Source: Bradyrhizobium sp. CIAT3101
GTDB taxonomy: Bacteria; Pseudomonadota; Alphaproteobacteria; Rhizobiales; Xanthobacteraceae
Assembly: GCF_029714945.1 (NCBI RefSeq)
Contig: NZ_CP121634.1
Location: 6,655,001 to 6,719,000, forward strand
DNA: 64,000 nucleotides
Direction of reading: 5' to 3'
The position numbers and the translations under genes are program-made. Positions 16,296 to 25,314 of the stretch are shown here, piece after piece (position 1 is the first letter of the stretch; each line of letters opens with the position of its first letter). The notes beneath the pieces are model-generated. The model was not told the origin of the DNA. It made no database searches and saw only the letters and a program-made list of their open reading frames with translations.

Positions 16296-17225
16296 TCACC
16301 CCTCGCGGCTTGCTGTTCCCAGCGCATCGCGCCGCCATGCGCCCGGGCTGACGCCGGCGATCGCGGAGAACACCCGCGTGAAATGGCTCTGGTTGGCGAA
16401 GCCGGCCGAAATCGCAACGTCGGACAGCGACAGGCCGCGCACGCTCATCAAGCTCTTGGCGGTGCGCACGCGGTGATGCAGCAGCCAGCGATACGGCGGC
16501 AGGCCGGTCGACGCGCGAAACGCGCGCGAGAAATGGCTGACCGAGAGGCCGAGTTCGGCGGCGATGGCCTGTAACGGCAGCTTGCCGCCGAGATCCGCTT
16601 CGAGCTTGTCGCAGGCGCGCGCCAGCTGCCATGGCGCAAGCGCACCGCGGATGGTTTCGGCCTTGTGTCGAAAGCCTCCATAGGCCTGCGCGACGTGGGC
16701 GGTCAGCCCCATCATCATGTGATCGATGAAGATCTGGTTGGCCTCATCCGGCCGGCGCAGTGCCTGGCGCAAGGACGCGCCGATATGGCGGACGATGGCA
16801 TCATCGTGCCCGACGAGGCTGCAGTCGAGCGTATCGATGCGCCGTGCGCCCGATTGATCGGCAAGGCCGTCGAGCGCCGAACGCGGCACGTAGAAATGCA
16901 GCGAGTGAAGCGGCTTGTCGATCACGTAGCGCGGATCGGCCTTGAGATCGTAGATATAGGTCGTGCCGGCGTGAACATCCGTCTTCTTGAGGTGACGGCC
17001 CTGCTCCCAGATCTCGCACTCCGGGTAGTCGCGCAGCTTCAGGCCGACGAGATAGGCATCTTCCGCGGCAAACGAGCCGGAAAGACCGGGCACGGGGTTG
17101 TCGTTGCGGGTTTCGGTGACCGCGATCTCGGTGCTGCGCAGCGATCGGGTCACCAGCGTGGGCGGCGCTTGCTCGAGGCGGAGGAATTCGCCGAGCCGTT
17201 CACCGTAAGCGCCTGTCCTGGTCAT
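16296..17225 (-). CDS. AraC-family transcriptional regulator
   Basis: 309 residues from ATG 17225, chosen because a longer start would add an arginine-rich stretch with no family resemblance. The N-terminal ~200 residues form a cupin-like sensing domain of the type found in AraC regulators for small aromatic or lipophilic ligands. The C-terminal ~100 residues carry two helix-turn-helix units: LQAIAAELGLSVSHFSRAF and LSDVAISAGFANQSHFTRVF. The second is the strongly conserved AraC signature. It converges on the SDR gene and is separated by 503 noncoding bases from a second AraC-type gene that is transcribed away from it. The target may be the hydrolase operon downstream of that second gene. Confidence 0.9.
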   Translation of the reverse strand: MTRTGAYGERLGEFLRLEQAPPTLVTRSLRSTEIAVTETRNDNPVPGLSGSFAAEDAYLVGLKLRDYPECEIWEQGRHLKKTDVHAGTTYIYDLKADPRYVIDKPLHSLHFYVPRSALDGLADQSGARRIDTLDCSLVGHDDAIVRHIGASLRQALRRPDEANQIFIDHMMMGLTAHVAQAYGGFRHKAETIRGALAPWQLARACDKLEADLGGKLPLQAIAAELGLSVSHFSRAFRASTGLPPYRWLLHHRVRTAKSLMSVRGLSLSDVAISAGFANQSHFTRVFSAIAGVSPGAWRRDALGTASREG

Positions 17226-17728
17226 CGTCTGTCTCTTCTGTGATGGTCCGAGAGCAGGCCACAGCAACCCGCCAGTTCGAGACCGGTATATCGGCCATCC
17301 ACCCCCTGCTGTCCACGACCGACGACGTCGCACCCGGCGGGGCGTGGACCTTCGCCTCCGGTCGACCCACATCGAAATTCAGCAATTATTTCAATACGAT
17401 CCGATGAATCCCCTGACGACGCGCGGGTGTCGTCGAACCGAAACAGGACATCACGACTTTTCACAAACGCACGCGGGCTGCACGCATGCGGCGTCCGCGG
17501 AGCAGGATCAGGCAACGCAGGGCAGTTTCAGGAAAGACGCGGATTCTCGCGCCGCCTAAAACCCGCAAATCAACGGTGACGGAACTGCGACGGATCGCCT
17601 TCGAACCTTCGGTTCAACCGTTGCGCAGGGATCACCAGACCGGCCCGTTCCGCCCCGCCATGCGGCGGCCGACGCCATGATCACGACGTCGCGCCCCCAG
17701 CGACGCACCCCCACACGAGCGAAAGTCC
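17226..17728 (+). other. Noncoding region between two divergent AraC genes
   Basis: 503 bases without a supportable gene. Short open frames on both strands have arginine-rich, frame-shadow composition and lack ribosome-binding sites. The right part holds a small hairpin around GAACCTTCGGTTC near 17608. Promoters for both flanking regulators must lie here, but I cannot point to a convincing -35/-10 pair. Confidence 0.6.
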
Positions 17729-18673
17729 ATGAGCAAGGTTGTCTTGCGCGAGTCTCCGAATGAAATCCCCGCCGCCTCTCCGGCGCAGCGCGACACAGCG
17801 CCGGCCGGCGACCGGCCCGCTGCCGATGTGGAGATGGCGCGCGTGCTCGGAACGGTGCCGTTTCGCATGGCACTGGATTCCTCCGGCGCCGGGATCGCGC
17901 ACTGGAAGCACGAGCCGCTACACGACGTCGTCGAACCCATGAACCATCATGTCATCATGGCCTACAACGGCGCGGTCCAGCGCATGGAGCGGCGGTCCGG
18001 ACGATCCGTCGCGATCGGGACCTTTCGCCCCGGCGCCGTGATCATCATTCCGGAAGGATCGAGCTCACGGTGGGACATTCCAAAGCCCGTCGACGTCGTT
18101 CAGCTCTATCTTCCGCAGGCCACGCTGCAGCGTGTCGCGGACGAAGCCGCCGCGCCGGCCGATCTGCTGGAACGTACCGCGCATCCCGATCCCGTGACGT
18201 CCCGATTGCTGCTGAGCGCGGCGGATGTCCTGGAAGGTAATGAGGCGCTGGACACGCTATTCAGGCAGCAGCTGATGGATTTGCTGGCGACACGCCTTCT
18301 CGCCGCGCATAGCGGCACGCCGAACATGATCGCACCGGCAAGGGGTGGCCTGGCGCCGAAGACGCTGCTGCGCGCGATCGAGCGGCTGCGCTCGGACAGC
18401 GATGCCGATGTCTCGCTCGCGGCACTTGCCGCCGAAGCCGGTCTGTCGCGCTTTCACTTCTGCCGCGCATTCAAGGACAGCACCGGGCTTTCCCCTCATG
18501 CCTGGCTGCGGCAGCACCGGCTCGAGCAGGCCATGAACATGCTGCGCGACACCGACGAATCCGTCGTCTCGGTCGCGGCCACGCTCGGCTATTCCTCGCA
18601 GACCGCCTTTGCGGCCGCGTTTCGAAAGTTGACCGGGGAATCGCCGCGCGATTGGCGGCGGCGCGCGCGTTAG
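17729..18673 (+). CDS. AraC-family transcriptional regulator
   Basis: 314 residues. The N-terminal part (about 40-200) resembles the cupin-like AraC sensing domain, with [19 protein letters not shown]. The C-terminal ~105 residues hold the paired helix-turn-helix domain: [19 protein letters not shown] and [19 protein letters not shown]. It shares the general plan of the AraC gene at 16296-17225 but is not a close copy. It is transcribed in the same direction as the hydrolase, flavoprotein and metallo-hydrolase genes that follow, and is the likely local regulator of that set. The effector is unknown. Confidence 0.9.
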   Translation: MSKVVLRESPNEIPAASPAQRDTAPAGDRPAADVEMARVLGTVPFRMALDSSGAGIAHWKHEPLHDVVEPMNHHVIMAYNGAVQRMERRSGRSVAIGTFRPGAVIIIPEGSSSRWDIPKPVDVVQLYLPQATLQRVADEAAAPADLLERTAHPDPVTSRLLLSAADVLEGNEALDTLFRQQLMDLLATRLLAAHSGTPNMIAPARGGLAPKTLLRAIERLRSDSDADVSLAALAAEAGLSRFHFCRAFKDSTGLSPHAWLRQHRLEQAMNMLRDTDESVVSVAATLGYSSQTAFAAAFRKLTGESPRDWRRRAR

Positions 18674-18771
18674 CAGCAATAGCGCTGCAATCGCGTCAAT
18701 CGCGCTGGGGCATCGGCACATGCGGTTCGCTAGGAATCATGGCGCCCCCACTCCTGGAATGGAAATTTCAA

Positions 18772-19761
18772 ATGGCCTTGATCAGTTCTGTCAGCCGGAT
18801 CGCAACCACCTCACGACGAAAGATTCTCGCAACGACACTCATGTACGCGGCTTCGGTGACTGTCCGCTCCACCTCGGCCGCAGGCAGCGATGTCAAAACC
18901 GCGGCGCTCTCGACCGCGAAAAACGACGTTGCGACCTCCGTCACCACCAGCGACGGCGTCAAGATCTTCTATAAGGACTGGGGACCGAAATCCGCGCAGC
19001 CGATCGTCTTCCATCACGGCTGGCCGCTCAGCGCCGACGACTGGGACGCCCAGATGCTGTTCTTCCTGGCCAAGGGCTTTCGCGTCATCGCGCATGATCG
19101 CCGCGGCCATGGCCGCTCGAGCCAGGTCAGCGACGGCCACGACATGGATCATTATGCGGCCGACGTCGCGGCCCTCGTCGAGCATCTCGATCTCCACAAC
19201 GCCATCCACATCGGCCACTCCACCGGTGGCGGCGAGGCCGCGCGCTACGTCGCGCGTCACGGCCGGGATCGCGTCGCCAGGCTGGTGTTGATCGGCGCCG
19301 TGCCGCCGCTGATGCTCAAGACCGAGTCCAACCCCGGCGGATTGCCGCGCGAGGTGTTCGATGGCTTGCGCCGGCAGCTCGCCGCCGGCAGGTCGCAATT
19401 CTATCTCGAATTCGCGAGCGGACCTTTCTACGGCTACAACCGTCCGGGCGCGGAGCCGTCGCAGGCCGCGATCTGGAATTGGTGGCGCCAGGGCATGATG
19501 GGCAGCGCCAAGGCCCATTACGAAGGCATCAAGGCCTTCTCCGAGACCGACTTCACCGAAGACCTGAAGGCCATCACCGTGCCGACGCTGGTCCTGCACG
19601 GCGGCGACGACCAGATCGTCCCCGTCACGGACTCGGCATTGTTGTCGGCCGGGCTTCTGAAGCACAGCACCTTGAAGATCTACGACCTGCTGCCGCACGG
19701 CCTCTGCACGACGCATCCCGACATCATCAACGCCGACTTGCTCAAATTCGTGACGGCGTAG
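18772..19761 (+). CDS. Alpha/beta hydrolase of the non-heme chloroperoxidase type with a Tat-like leader
   Basis: About 329 residues. Residues ~65-329 match the cofactor-free haloperoxidase/esterase fold: [15 protein letters not shown], the nucleophile elbow [12 protein letters not shown] (Ser150), an acid residue in HGGDDQIV near 278 and His in LPHG near 308. The catalytic triad is intact. Usual family members are ~275 residues and cytoplasmic. This one has ~60 extra N-terminal residues including [10 protein letters not shown] and a hydrophobic stretch, resembling a twin-arginine export signal. The start is ATG 18772; ATG 18739 would add 11 residues. It begins 98 bases after the AraC gene and 47 bases before the flavoprotein gene. 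Substrate unknown: esterase, lactonase or perhydrolase activity are all possible. Confidence 0.85.
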   Translation: MALISSVSRIATTSRRKILATTLMYAASVTVRSTSAAGSDVKTAALSTAKNDVATSVTTSDGVKIFYKDWGPKSAQPIVFHHGWPLSADDWDAQMLFFLAKGFRVIAHDRRGHGRSSQVSDGHDMDHYAADVAALVEHLDLHNAIHIGHSTGGGEAARYVARHGRDRVARLVLIGAVPPLMLKTESNPGGLPREVFDGLRRQLAAGRSQFYLEFASGPFYGYNRPGAEPSQAAIWNWWRQGMMGSAKAHYEGIKAFSETDFTEDLKAITVPTLVLHGGDDQIVPVTDSALLSAGLLKHSTLKIYDLLPHGLCTTHPDIINADLLKFVTA

Positions 19762-19808
19762 CCCGCGCCTTCATCGCAAACATCTCAACCAAGGAGTCAC
19801 CCCCCCAC

Positions 19809-21014
19809 ATGCGTATCGTCATCATCGGTGCCGGCTTCGCCGGCATGTATGCCGCCCTGTCCGCCGCCCGCCTGCGCGACATCCAGGGCGTCTCGCCCGA
19901 CAAGCTCGAGATCGCGCTCGTTTCGCCCGAGCCGACGCTGGTCGTTCGCCCCCGGCTCTACGAACCGAAGCCCGAAACCCTGACGGCACCATTGCAGGAT
20001 GTGCTGAAGGCGATCGACGTCGTCTATATCAAGGGCAGCGCCGAGGCGATCGATACCAAGTCCAAGGTCGTCGAGATCGCCGCCGCGGAAGGCGCCAGGA
20101 AGAAGCTGGCCTATGACCGGCTGGTCGTCGCCACCGGCAGCCGCCTGTTCCGCCCGAATGTTCCCGGCCTTGCCGAGCACGGCTTCAGCGTCGACCAGCT
20201 CGATGACGCCATCGCGCTCGATCGTCACCTGCACAGCCTGTCGAACCGCCCGGCCTCGAAGGCGCGCAACACCGTTGTCGTCGCCGGCGGCGGTTTCACC
20301 GGCATCGAGGCAGCAACCGAGGTGCCGTCACGCCTGCGCAAAATTCTCGGCAAGGACGCGGAGTTGCGCGTGGTCATTGTCGACCGCAACCAGGCAATCG
20401 CTCCCGACATGGGCGCAGGCCCCCGCCCGATCATCGAGGAGGCCCTGCGCAAACTCGGCGTCGAGACCAGGCTCGGTGTCGGCGTCGCCTCGCTCGACAA
20501 ATCCGGCGTCACGCTCTCCAGCGGCGAGCACATCGCATGCGAAACCGTGATCTGGGCCGCCGGCATCCGCGCGGCCCCGCTGACGGCGCAGATCCCCGCC
20601 GAGCGCGACCAGTTCGGCCGGCTGCTGGTCGACCGCGATCTTCGCGTGCCATCGGTCGGTGGCGTCTTCGCCACCGGCGATGCCGCGCGGGCCGCGTGTG
20701 ACGACAACGGCAATTACGCGCTGATGTCGTGTCAGCATGCGACCCGGATGGGTGCCTTCGCCGGCAACAACGCCGCCGCCGAACTGCTCGGCGTTTCGAC
20801 ACGACCCTATCACCAGAAAGCCTACGTCACCTGTCTCGACCTCGGCGAAGCCGGCGCGCTTTTTACCCGCGGCTGGGAGCGCACGGTCGAGATGGTCGGC
20901 GACGTCGCCAAGAAGACCAAGCAGGAAATCAACACGGTCTGGATCTACCCGCCCAAGGCCGAACGTGCCGCAGCGCTCGCCTCGGCCGATCCCGAGCGCG
21001 TCACCGCTCTCTGA
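19809..21014 (+). CDS. NDH-2-like NAD(P)/FAD-dependent oxidoreductase
   Basis: 401 residues of the pyridine-nucleotide-disulfide oxidoreductase fold. It shows IVIIGAGFAGMYAALSA at the N-terminus for FAD, VVVAGGGFTGIEAATEV near residue 160 for NAD(P)H, and GGVFATGDAA near 290 for the FAD ribityl chain. It lacks a redox-active CxxxxC pair, so it resembles type II NADH dehydrogenases and related quinone reductases rather than disulfide reductases. No C-terminal membrane helix is obvious. AAGGAG lies 13 bases before ATG, a long gap that includes a run of seven C. It sits between the alpha/beta hydrolase and metallo-hydrolase genes in one direction. The electron acceptor is unknown. Confidence 0.87.
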   Translation: MRIVIIGAGFAGMYAALSAARLRDIQGVSPDKLEIALVSPEPTLVVRPRLYEPKPETLTAPLQDVLKAIDVVYIKGSAEAIDTKSKVVEIAAAEGARKKLAYDRLVVATGSRLFRPNVPGLAEHGFSVDQLDDAIALDRHLHSLSNRPASKARNTVVVAGGGFTGIEAATEVPSRLRKILGKDAELRVVIVDRNQAIAPDMGAGPRPIIEEALRKLGVETRLGVGVASLDKSGVTLSSGEHIACETVIWAAGIRAAPLTAQIPAERDQFGRLLVDRDLRVPSVGGVFATGDAARAACDDNGNYALMSCQHATRMGAFAGNNAAAELLGVSTRPYHQKAYVTCLDLGEAGALFTRGWERTVEMVGDVAKKTKQEINTVWIYPPKAERAAALASADPERVTAL

Positions 21015-21050
21015 GCAACCACCACCCTCGACCTTCAACAGGAGACGAAG

Positions 21051-21962
21051 ATGAATCTGCACAACACGTCCATTGCCTCGAAATCCGAAGAGCTCGTCCC
21101 ATCACGCTACGCGGTGCGCATCGGCGACATCGACGTTCTGGTGGTCAGCGACGGCGTGCTGCCGCTTCCGACCACGATGCTGGCGCACAACGCCGACCCC
21201 GCCGTCCGGGCCAACTGGCTCCACGACATGTTCCTGCCGCCGGATGCTTTCGACTGGGCGCTGAACGCGGTGATGGTGCGAAGCGGCGACAAGACCATCC
21301 TCATCGACGCCGGACTGGGATCCGACCCGGACCTGCACCTGCCGCGGGCGGGTCAGTTGATCAAGCGATTGGAGTCCGCCGGGATTGATCTCGCGTCCGT
21401 GACCGACCTGGTGCTGACCCACATGCACATGGACCATGTCGGCGGCCTGCTCGTCGACGGCGTCAAGGAACGGCTGCGCAAGGACCTGCGCATCCACGTG
21501 GCGGCCGCCGAGCTCAAGTTCTGGGAGGCGCCCGATTTCACGCACACCAACATGCCGCAAGGATTCCCGGATGCGCTCCGCGCCGCCGCCAAGCGGTTCG
21601 TGAAGGAGTACGGCAGCCAGATTCGTCCCTTCGACGAGCAGCACGAGGTCGCGCCGGGTGTCGTCGTCCGCCGTACCGGCGGCCACACGCCCGGACATAG
21701 CGTGGTTCGCGTGGCATCCGGCAACGAAGCGCTGACATTTGCCGGCGACGCCGTGTTCGCCGTCGGGTTCGACCAGCCCGAGTGGCACAATGGCTTTGAG
21801 CACGATCCCGAAGAAGCGGCGCGCGTACGTGTCCGTCTCCTGCGCGAGATCGCAAAGAGCGGCGAGCTGCTGGTCGCCACGCACATGCCTTTCCCGTCCG
21901 TCGGCCACGTCGCGGTCGCCGGCGACGCCTTCCGCTGGGTGCCGGTGTTCTGGGATTACTGA
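21051..21962 (+). CDS. Metallo-beta-lactamase-fold hydrolase
   Basis: 303 residues. The zinc-binding motif HMHMDH is at residues 124-129, with further metal ligands expected in GGHTPGHS and in the Asp of FAGDAVF. This set of ligands and the length place it with lactonase-, N-acyl-homoserine-lactonase- and PNP-hydrolase-like proteins of the superfamily. The ATG has a clean AGGAGACGAAG leader. No signal peptide. It is the last gene of the rightward set with the Tat-like hydrolase and the NDH-2-like flavoprotein and converges on the autotransporter gene. The substrate cannot be assigned. Confidence 0.88.
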   Translation: MNLHNTSIASKSEELVPSRYAVRIGDIDVLVVSDGVLPLPTTMLAHNADPAVRANWLHDMFLPPDAFDWALNAVMVRSGDKTILIDAGLGSDPDLHLPRAGQLIKRLESAGIDLASVTDLVLTHMHMDHVGGLLVDGVKERLRKDLRIHVAAAELKFWEAPDFTHTNMPQGFPDALRAAAKRFVKEYGSQIRPFDEQHEVAPGVVVRRTGGHTPGHSVVRVASGNEALTFAGDAVFAVGFDQPEWHNGFEHDPEEAARVRVRLLREIAKSGELLVATHMPFPSVGHVAVAGDAFRWVPVFWDY

Positions 21963-21986
21963 GCGCACTGGAGCGAGATCGAACTC

Positions 21987-22023
21987 GGGCGCGAGCTTAC
22001 GGAAGACGTGAGCTCGCGCTCCC
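21987..22023 (+). terminator. Hairpin between convergent genes
   Basis: A 9-base-pair stem (GCGCGAGCT with AGCTCGCGC) with a 13-base loop lies between the converging metallo-hydrolase and autotransporter genes. It has no U-tract on either strand. It is placed where a two-way terminator would be useful, but the function is not proven by sequence. Confidence 0.45.
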
Positions 22024-22097
22024 AATTTGAGAAGTAGACATCTGCCTGCCGGCAATCCCTCATCAATCCGCTGAAACACCCCTAAGACACGGTCGAT

Positions 22098-24998
22098 CTA
22101 CCAAGCATAGCGAACCACGCCCTTGCCGCCATAGCTGCTGGTGACGTTGGAAAACTCGCCCTCGAAAGTCGCGGCCAGTGACCAGCCGTTCAGCCACCGC
22201 TTTTCGGCCGACGCGGAAACCAACGCGGAATCCGATGCCTGCGCAGCGCCGTTGACCACGAAGCTGGCGCCCGGGACCGCCAGGAAGGTCGCGCCAATCG
22301 CGCGATCCGGATTGAAATCATGCGCCCAGGCGACGCGGCTTCGCAGTGTCACTACGCCGTCCGGCATGGCCAGCGACTTGTCGATCCGCACGCCAAGCTC
22401 GCTTCGCGGATCCGTGACGCTCCTTGCGCCGTAGGCAAGTGCGAACGCGCCAGCGCCGGCAGTGACCGTTTCGGCGTAGGCCGGAAGATCAAAGGTCGTG
22501 AATTGCGCGGCGGCATAGGGCGTCACGCCGACGCCGTTCATCCAGGGCGAGACCCATCGATAGCCGCCTTCGAGCCGACCGGAATAGGCGTTTGCCTTGA
22601 ACTCCGCATGCAGGCGATCGAGCCCGGCTGCCGTCACCGTGCGGTCGGTCGTCACGTCCTGCCAGCCATAGGCGAGCGCGGCGGAAGCATAAGCCACGCC
22701 GCTGGTGTGGCGAACGTAAGCGCCGGCCTGGAACAGATCGGAACGGCCATAGCCGGACCCCGTCACGCTGAAATTGGTGCCGCCGCCGGCGAGCGCGAAG
22801 CCCGCGATCGTGTCCGGTGAGACCAGATAGTCGGCACCGACCGCACTCGCGAAAATACGGCTCGCCGCATCATTCGATCCGGTCACAACATTGCCGCTGG
22901 TGGTCTGCGAACCGCCGAAGCCAGCGCCCCAAACGCTCCACCGTTGCTCAAACGGGCGAGGCGGCGCCTTGGCGAACATCGCGAATGCGTCGGATCGCCT
23001 GGTCGCGGCATAGCTTGCGGCACCCTCGCCGCTTTCGACGAAGCCAGAGGCCGATGCGCTCGCCGCCGAAGAAGCGCGGCGCTCCATGAAAGGATCGGTC
23101 AACAGACCGAGGAACATGTCCATGGCGTCGAACGTCGTCTGCTGCGATCGTGTCGCGAGCTCGCCGGAGGCCTGCGTCAATCCGGCCGGCGATAGCTGCG
23201 CAAGGCTGACCGGGAGGCTGCCGGTGCTCGCGAAAGCACCGGTCAGGCTGTTGGCGACATTCTGCTGATTGATGTTCAGATTGCCAGCCGCTGAGTAGTT
23301 CAGCGCGATATCGAGGTAGACATTGCCAGCGTCGTAGCTAAACGACGTTTGAAGGTTGGACATGTTGGTGACGACCGTCGGCGCAAACGTGCCGGATCGG
23401 CTGCCTGCGCTCAGGATCCGGTATTGCCTTGAAACGGAGCCGGAGAGAAACACGGCATCCACCGTCGCACCGCCAAGTGTCGCGGTCCCCGTGACGCTGG
23501 TCGAAGATGCGGCCGGGCCGTTGATCTGGACGAGATACATCGCACCGGAGGCGAAAGCGAGATTGCCGTTCATCGTCAGGGTGCCGGTCGGATTAGCCGT
23601 GTTGCCGGGCGCGAGCGTTCCGCCGCTCGCAATCGTTGTCGTTGCCCCCGAACCGACGTTACCGACGCCCGATAGCGTTCCCCCCGCGTTCACCGTCACC
23701 AACGTCGAGCCGATGGAACCATCGACTTCCAGCGTGCCGCCGTTGACGATGGTCGCTCCGGTGTAGGTGTTGGCCCCGCCGAGAACCACCGTGCCATTTG
23801 TCGTTTTCGTCAGATCGCCAGCACCGGAAAGCACGCCGTTGATCACACCGGCGCGGACGTCGAAGGCGGTCGCATTGATCGTCGCCGACGAGGCCAGCGT
23901 GCCACCACTCATCTGGTACGTCGCCGTGATCAATCCGCCGTTCTGGATCGTACCGCCGGCCTGCGTGACGCCGCCGTTCTGGGTTTGCGTGGTGGTTCCG
24001 AGATCGAGCGTGCCGCCATCCACAGCAACGCTGTTGGCCGCGGTGCCAAGCATTCCGCCGGCAGAGATGACCAGCGATCCCGCATCGACCGTCGTTCCGC
24101 CGGTATAAAGATTGGAGCCGGCCAGCGTGACGGTACCGCCCGTCGTCTTGACGAGGACCGCAGTGCCGGTGAGCACGCCGCTCACCGTTCCCGCCTGCAT
24201 GTCCAGCACGGTCGAGGCATTGACCGTCGCCGATGAGGCCAGCGTGCCCCCTGTCATCTGATAAATCGTGGTCGTCAGCAGGCCGTTCTGAATCGCACCA
24301 CCGGCTTGGGTGACACCACCGTTTTGGGTTTGCGTGCTGCCGCCGAGATCGAGCGTTCCGCCATTGACGGTCAGGCTATTTGCCGTGGCGCCGAGATTCC
24401 CCGCCCCGGAGAGCACGAGCGTTCCACCATTGATGATCGTGCCGCCGGTATACGTATTTGCGCTCTGGATCCTGACCGTGCCGGAGCCCGCGATCGTCAA
24501 CGATCCCGTGCCCGTGATGACCGAAGCCGCATCGAACCCAAGAGTGGCCGCCGACGATTCCGTCGTGATGACCGTGTTCGCGTTCAAGGACAGGGTGGCG
24601 CCCTGAAAGTCCGCAACAGGGTTGCTGGTCTGAACATTGATCGCGGCCGTGCCCGCGCTCGTCTGCAGATTGAGCGTGCCGCCGCCAAAGACATAGCCGC
24701 TGCCAGCAATTGTGGCATTCAAATTGAGCGTGCCGACCGTGAACGGTCCCCCGGTGAGGCTCACATTGTAGGAAGACGCCGCCTGCGTCGCAATGAAAGT
24801 CGCCGTCACGTCGATCGCGTTCGGCACCGTGGCCGGCGACCAGTTTGCCGCCGTCCCCCAATTGCCTGCATTGACCTGCCAGGTTTGCGCCGTGGCCTCG
24901 CCGGTGACCATCATAGTGGCCGCACCGACCAGCGCCGTCGCGCCGAAAAGCCGCCGCCGGAAACTGGTGCCGGCATTACCACTGGTCGCAAAGCTCAT
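22098..24998 (-). CDS. Autotransporter with PATR-type repeats and beta-barrel
   Basis: 966 residues. A long signal peptide ends near GEATAQT (about residue 38). The passenger (about 40-600) is Gly/Thr/Asn-rich with recurring YTGGT..NGGTL units, the pattern of autotransporter beta-helix repeats, and contains two tandem modules of about 115 residues. The last ~280 residues form the outer-membrane beta-barrel, starting around FEQRWSVWGAGFGG and ending in YAW with the terminal aromatic residue needed for barrel insertion. It is a type Va secretion protein displayed on or released from the cell surface. No protease or lipase triad is visible, so adhesion is the likeliest role. It converges with the metallo-hydrolase gene. 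Confidence 0.92.
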   Translation of the reverse strand: MSFATSGNAGTSFRRRLFGATALVGAATMMVTGEATAQTWQVNAGNWGTAANWSPATVPNAIDVTATFIATQAASSYNVSLTGGPFTVGTLNLNATIAGSGYVFGGGTLNLQTSAGTAAINVQTSNPVADFQGATLSLNANTVITTESSAATLGFDAASVITGTGSLTIAGSGTVRIQSANTYTGGTIINGGTLVLSGAGNLGATANSLTVNGGTLDLGGSTQTQNGGVTQAGGAIQNGLLTTTIYQMTGGTLASSATVNASTVLDMQAGTVSGVLTGTAVLVKTTGGTVTLAGSNLYTGGTTVDAGSLVISAGGMLGTAANSVAVDGGTLDLGTTTQTQNGGVTQAGGTIQNGGLITATYQMSGGTLASSATINATAFDVRAGVINGVLSGAGDLTKTTNGTVVLGGANTYTGATIVNGGTLEVDGSIGSTLVTVNAGGTLSGVGNVGSGATTTIASGGTLAPGNTANPTGTLTMNGNLAFASGAMYLVQINGPAASSTSVTGTATLGGATVDAVFLSGSVSRQYRILSAGSRSGTFAPTVVTNMSNLQTSFSYDAGNVYLDIALNYSAAGNLNINQQNVANSLTGAFASTGSLPVSLAQLSPAGLTQASGELATRSQQTTFDAMDMFLGLLTDPFMERRASSAASASASGFVESGEGAASYAATRRSDAFAMFAKAPPRPFEQRWSVWGAGFGGSQTTSGNVVTGSNDAASRIFASAVGADYLVSPDTIAGFALAGGGTNFSVTGSGYGRSDLFQAGAYVRHTSGVAYASAALAYGWQDVTTDRTVTAAGLDRLHAEFKANAYSGRLEGGYRWVSPWMNGVGVTPYAAAQFTTFDLPAYAETVTAGAGAFALAYGARSVTDPRSELGVRIDKSLAMPDGVVTLRSRVAWAHDFNPDRAIGATFLAVPGASFVVNGAAQASDSALVSASAEKRWLNGWSLAATFEGEFSNVTSSYGGKGVVRYAW
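23763..24452 (-). repeat. Two tandem 115-residue modules in the autotransporter passenger
   Basis: Two neighbouring segments of about 345 bases encode nearly the same order of motifs. Both have YTGGT at the start, then GGTLDLG, TQTQNGGVTQAGG, IYQM/TYQM, GGTLASSAT and TVTLAG/TVVLGG at the end. The copies differ at many synonymous and some coding positions, so they are an old duplication. A partial third unit follows. Copy-number change by recombination here would alter passenger length. Confidence 0.7.
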
Positions 24999-25314
24999 TG
25001 CGGCAACATCAACATGCTATCGGAGATCGGCGGTCGTGCCGAATCCTCCCGGCCACAGCGGCACGAGAGTTCAAGGGAAAAGGATATCGAGCGGACCGCA
25101 ACACGGCCTCAACCATTCGGTTGAGGCTCGCCAATATCAGCGCGATATGCGGAATACCGGATTGTTTTTCGCCGGTGGCGTTGCAGAAATACATCAATTA
25201 GGAAGCGCTGAGCGGCAGAAGCAGCCAACAGCAAAGCGATGCCTGGCTCCAAGCATTTGCTGCGCGTCTAGTGAGGCGAAACAGCAGCCGGCTGGAGAAG
25301 CAACGGGCGTGTCG
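24999..25314 (+). other. Noncoding region upstream of the autotransporter gene
   Basis: 316 bases with no supportable gene. A perfect 9-base-pair hairpin with loop ATTC lies at 25106-25127 (GCCTCAACC paired with GGTTGAGGC), in the leader region of the leftward autotransporter transcript. GC content falls around 25130-25200, where the promoter for the autotransporter gene may lie. The right part is the 3' flank of the broken amidohydrolase gene. Confidence 0.5.
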
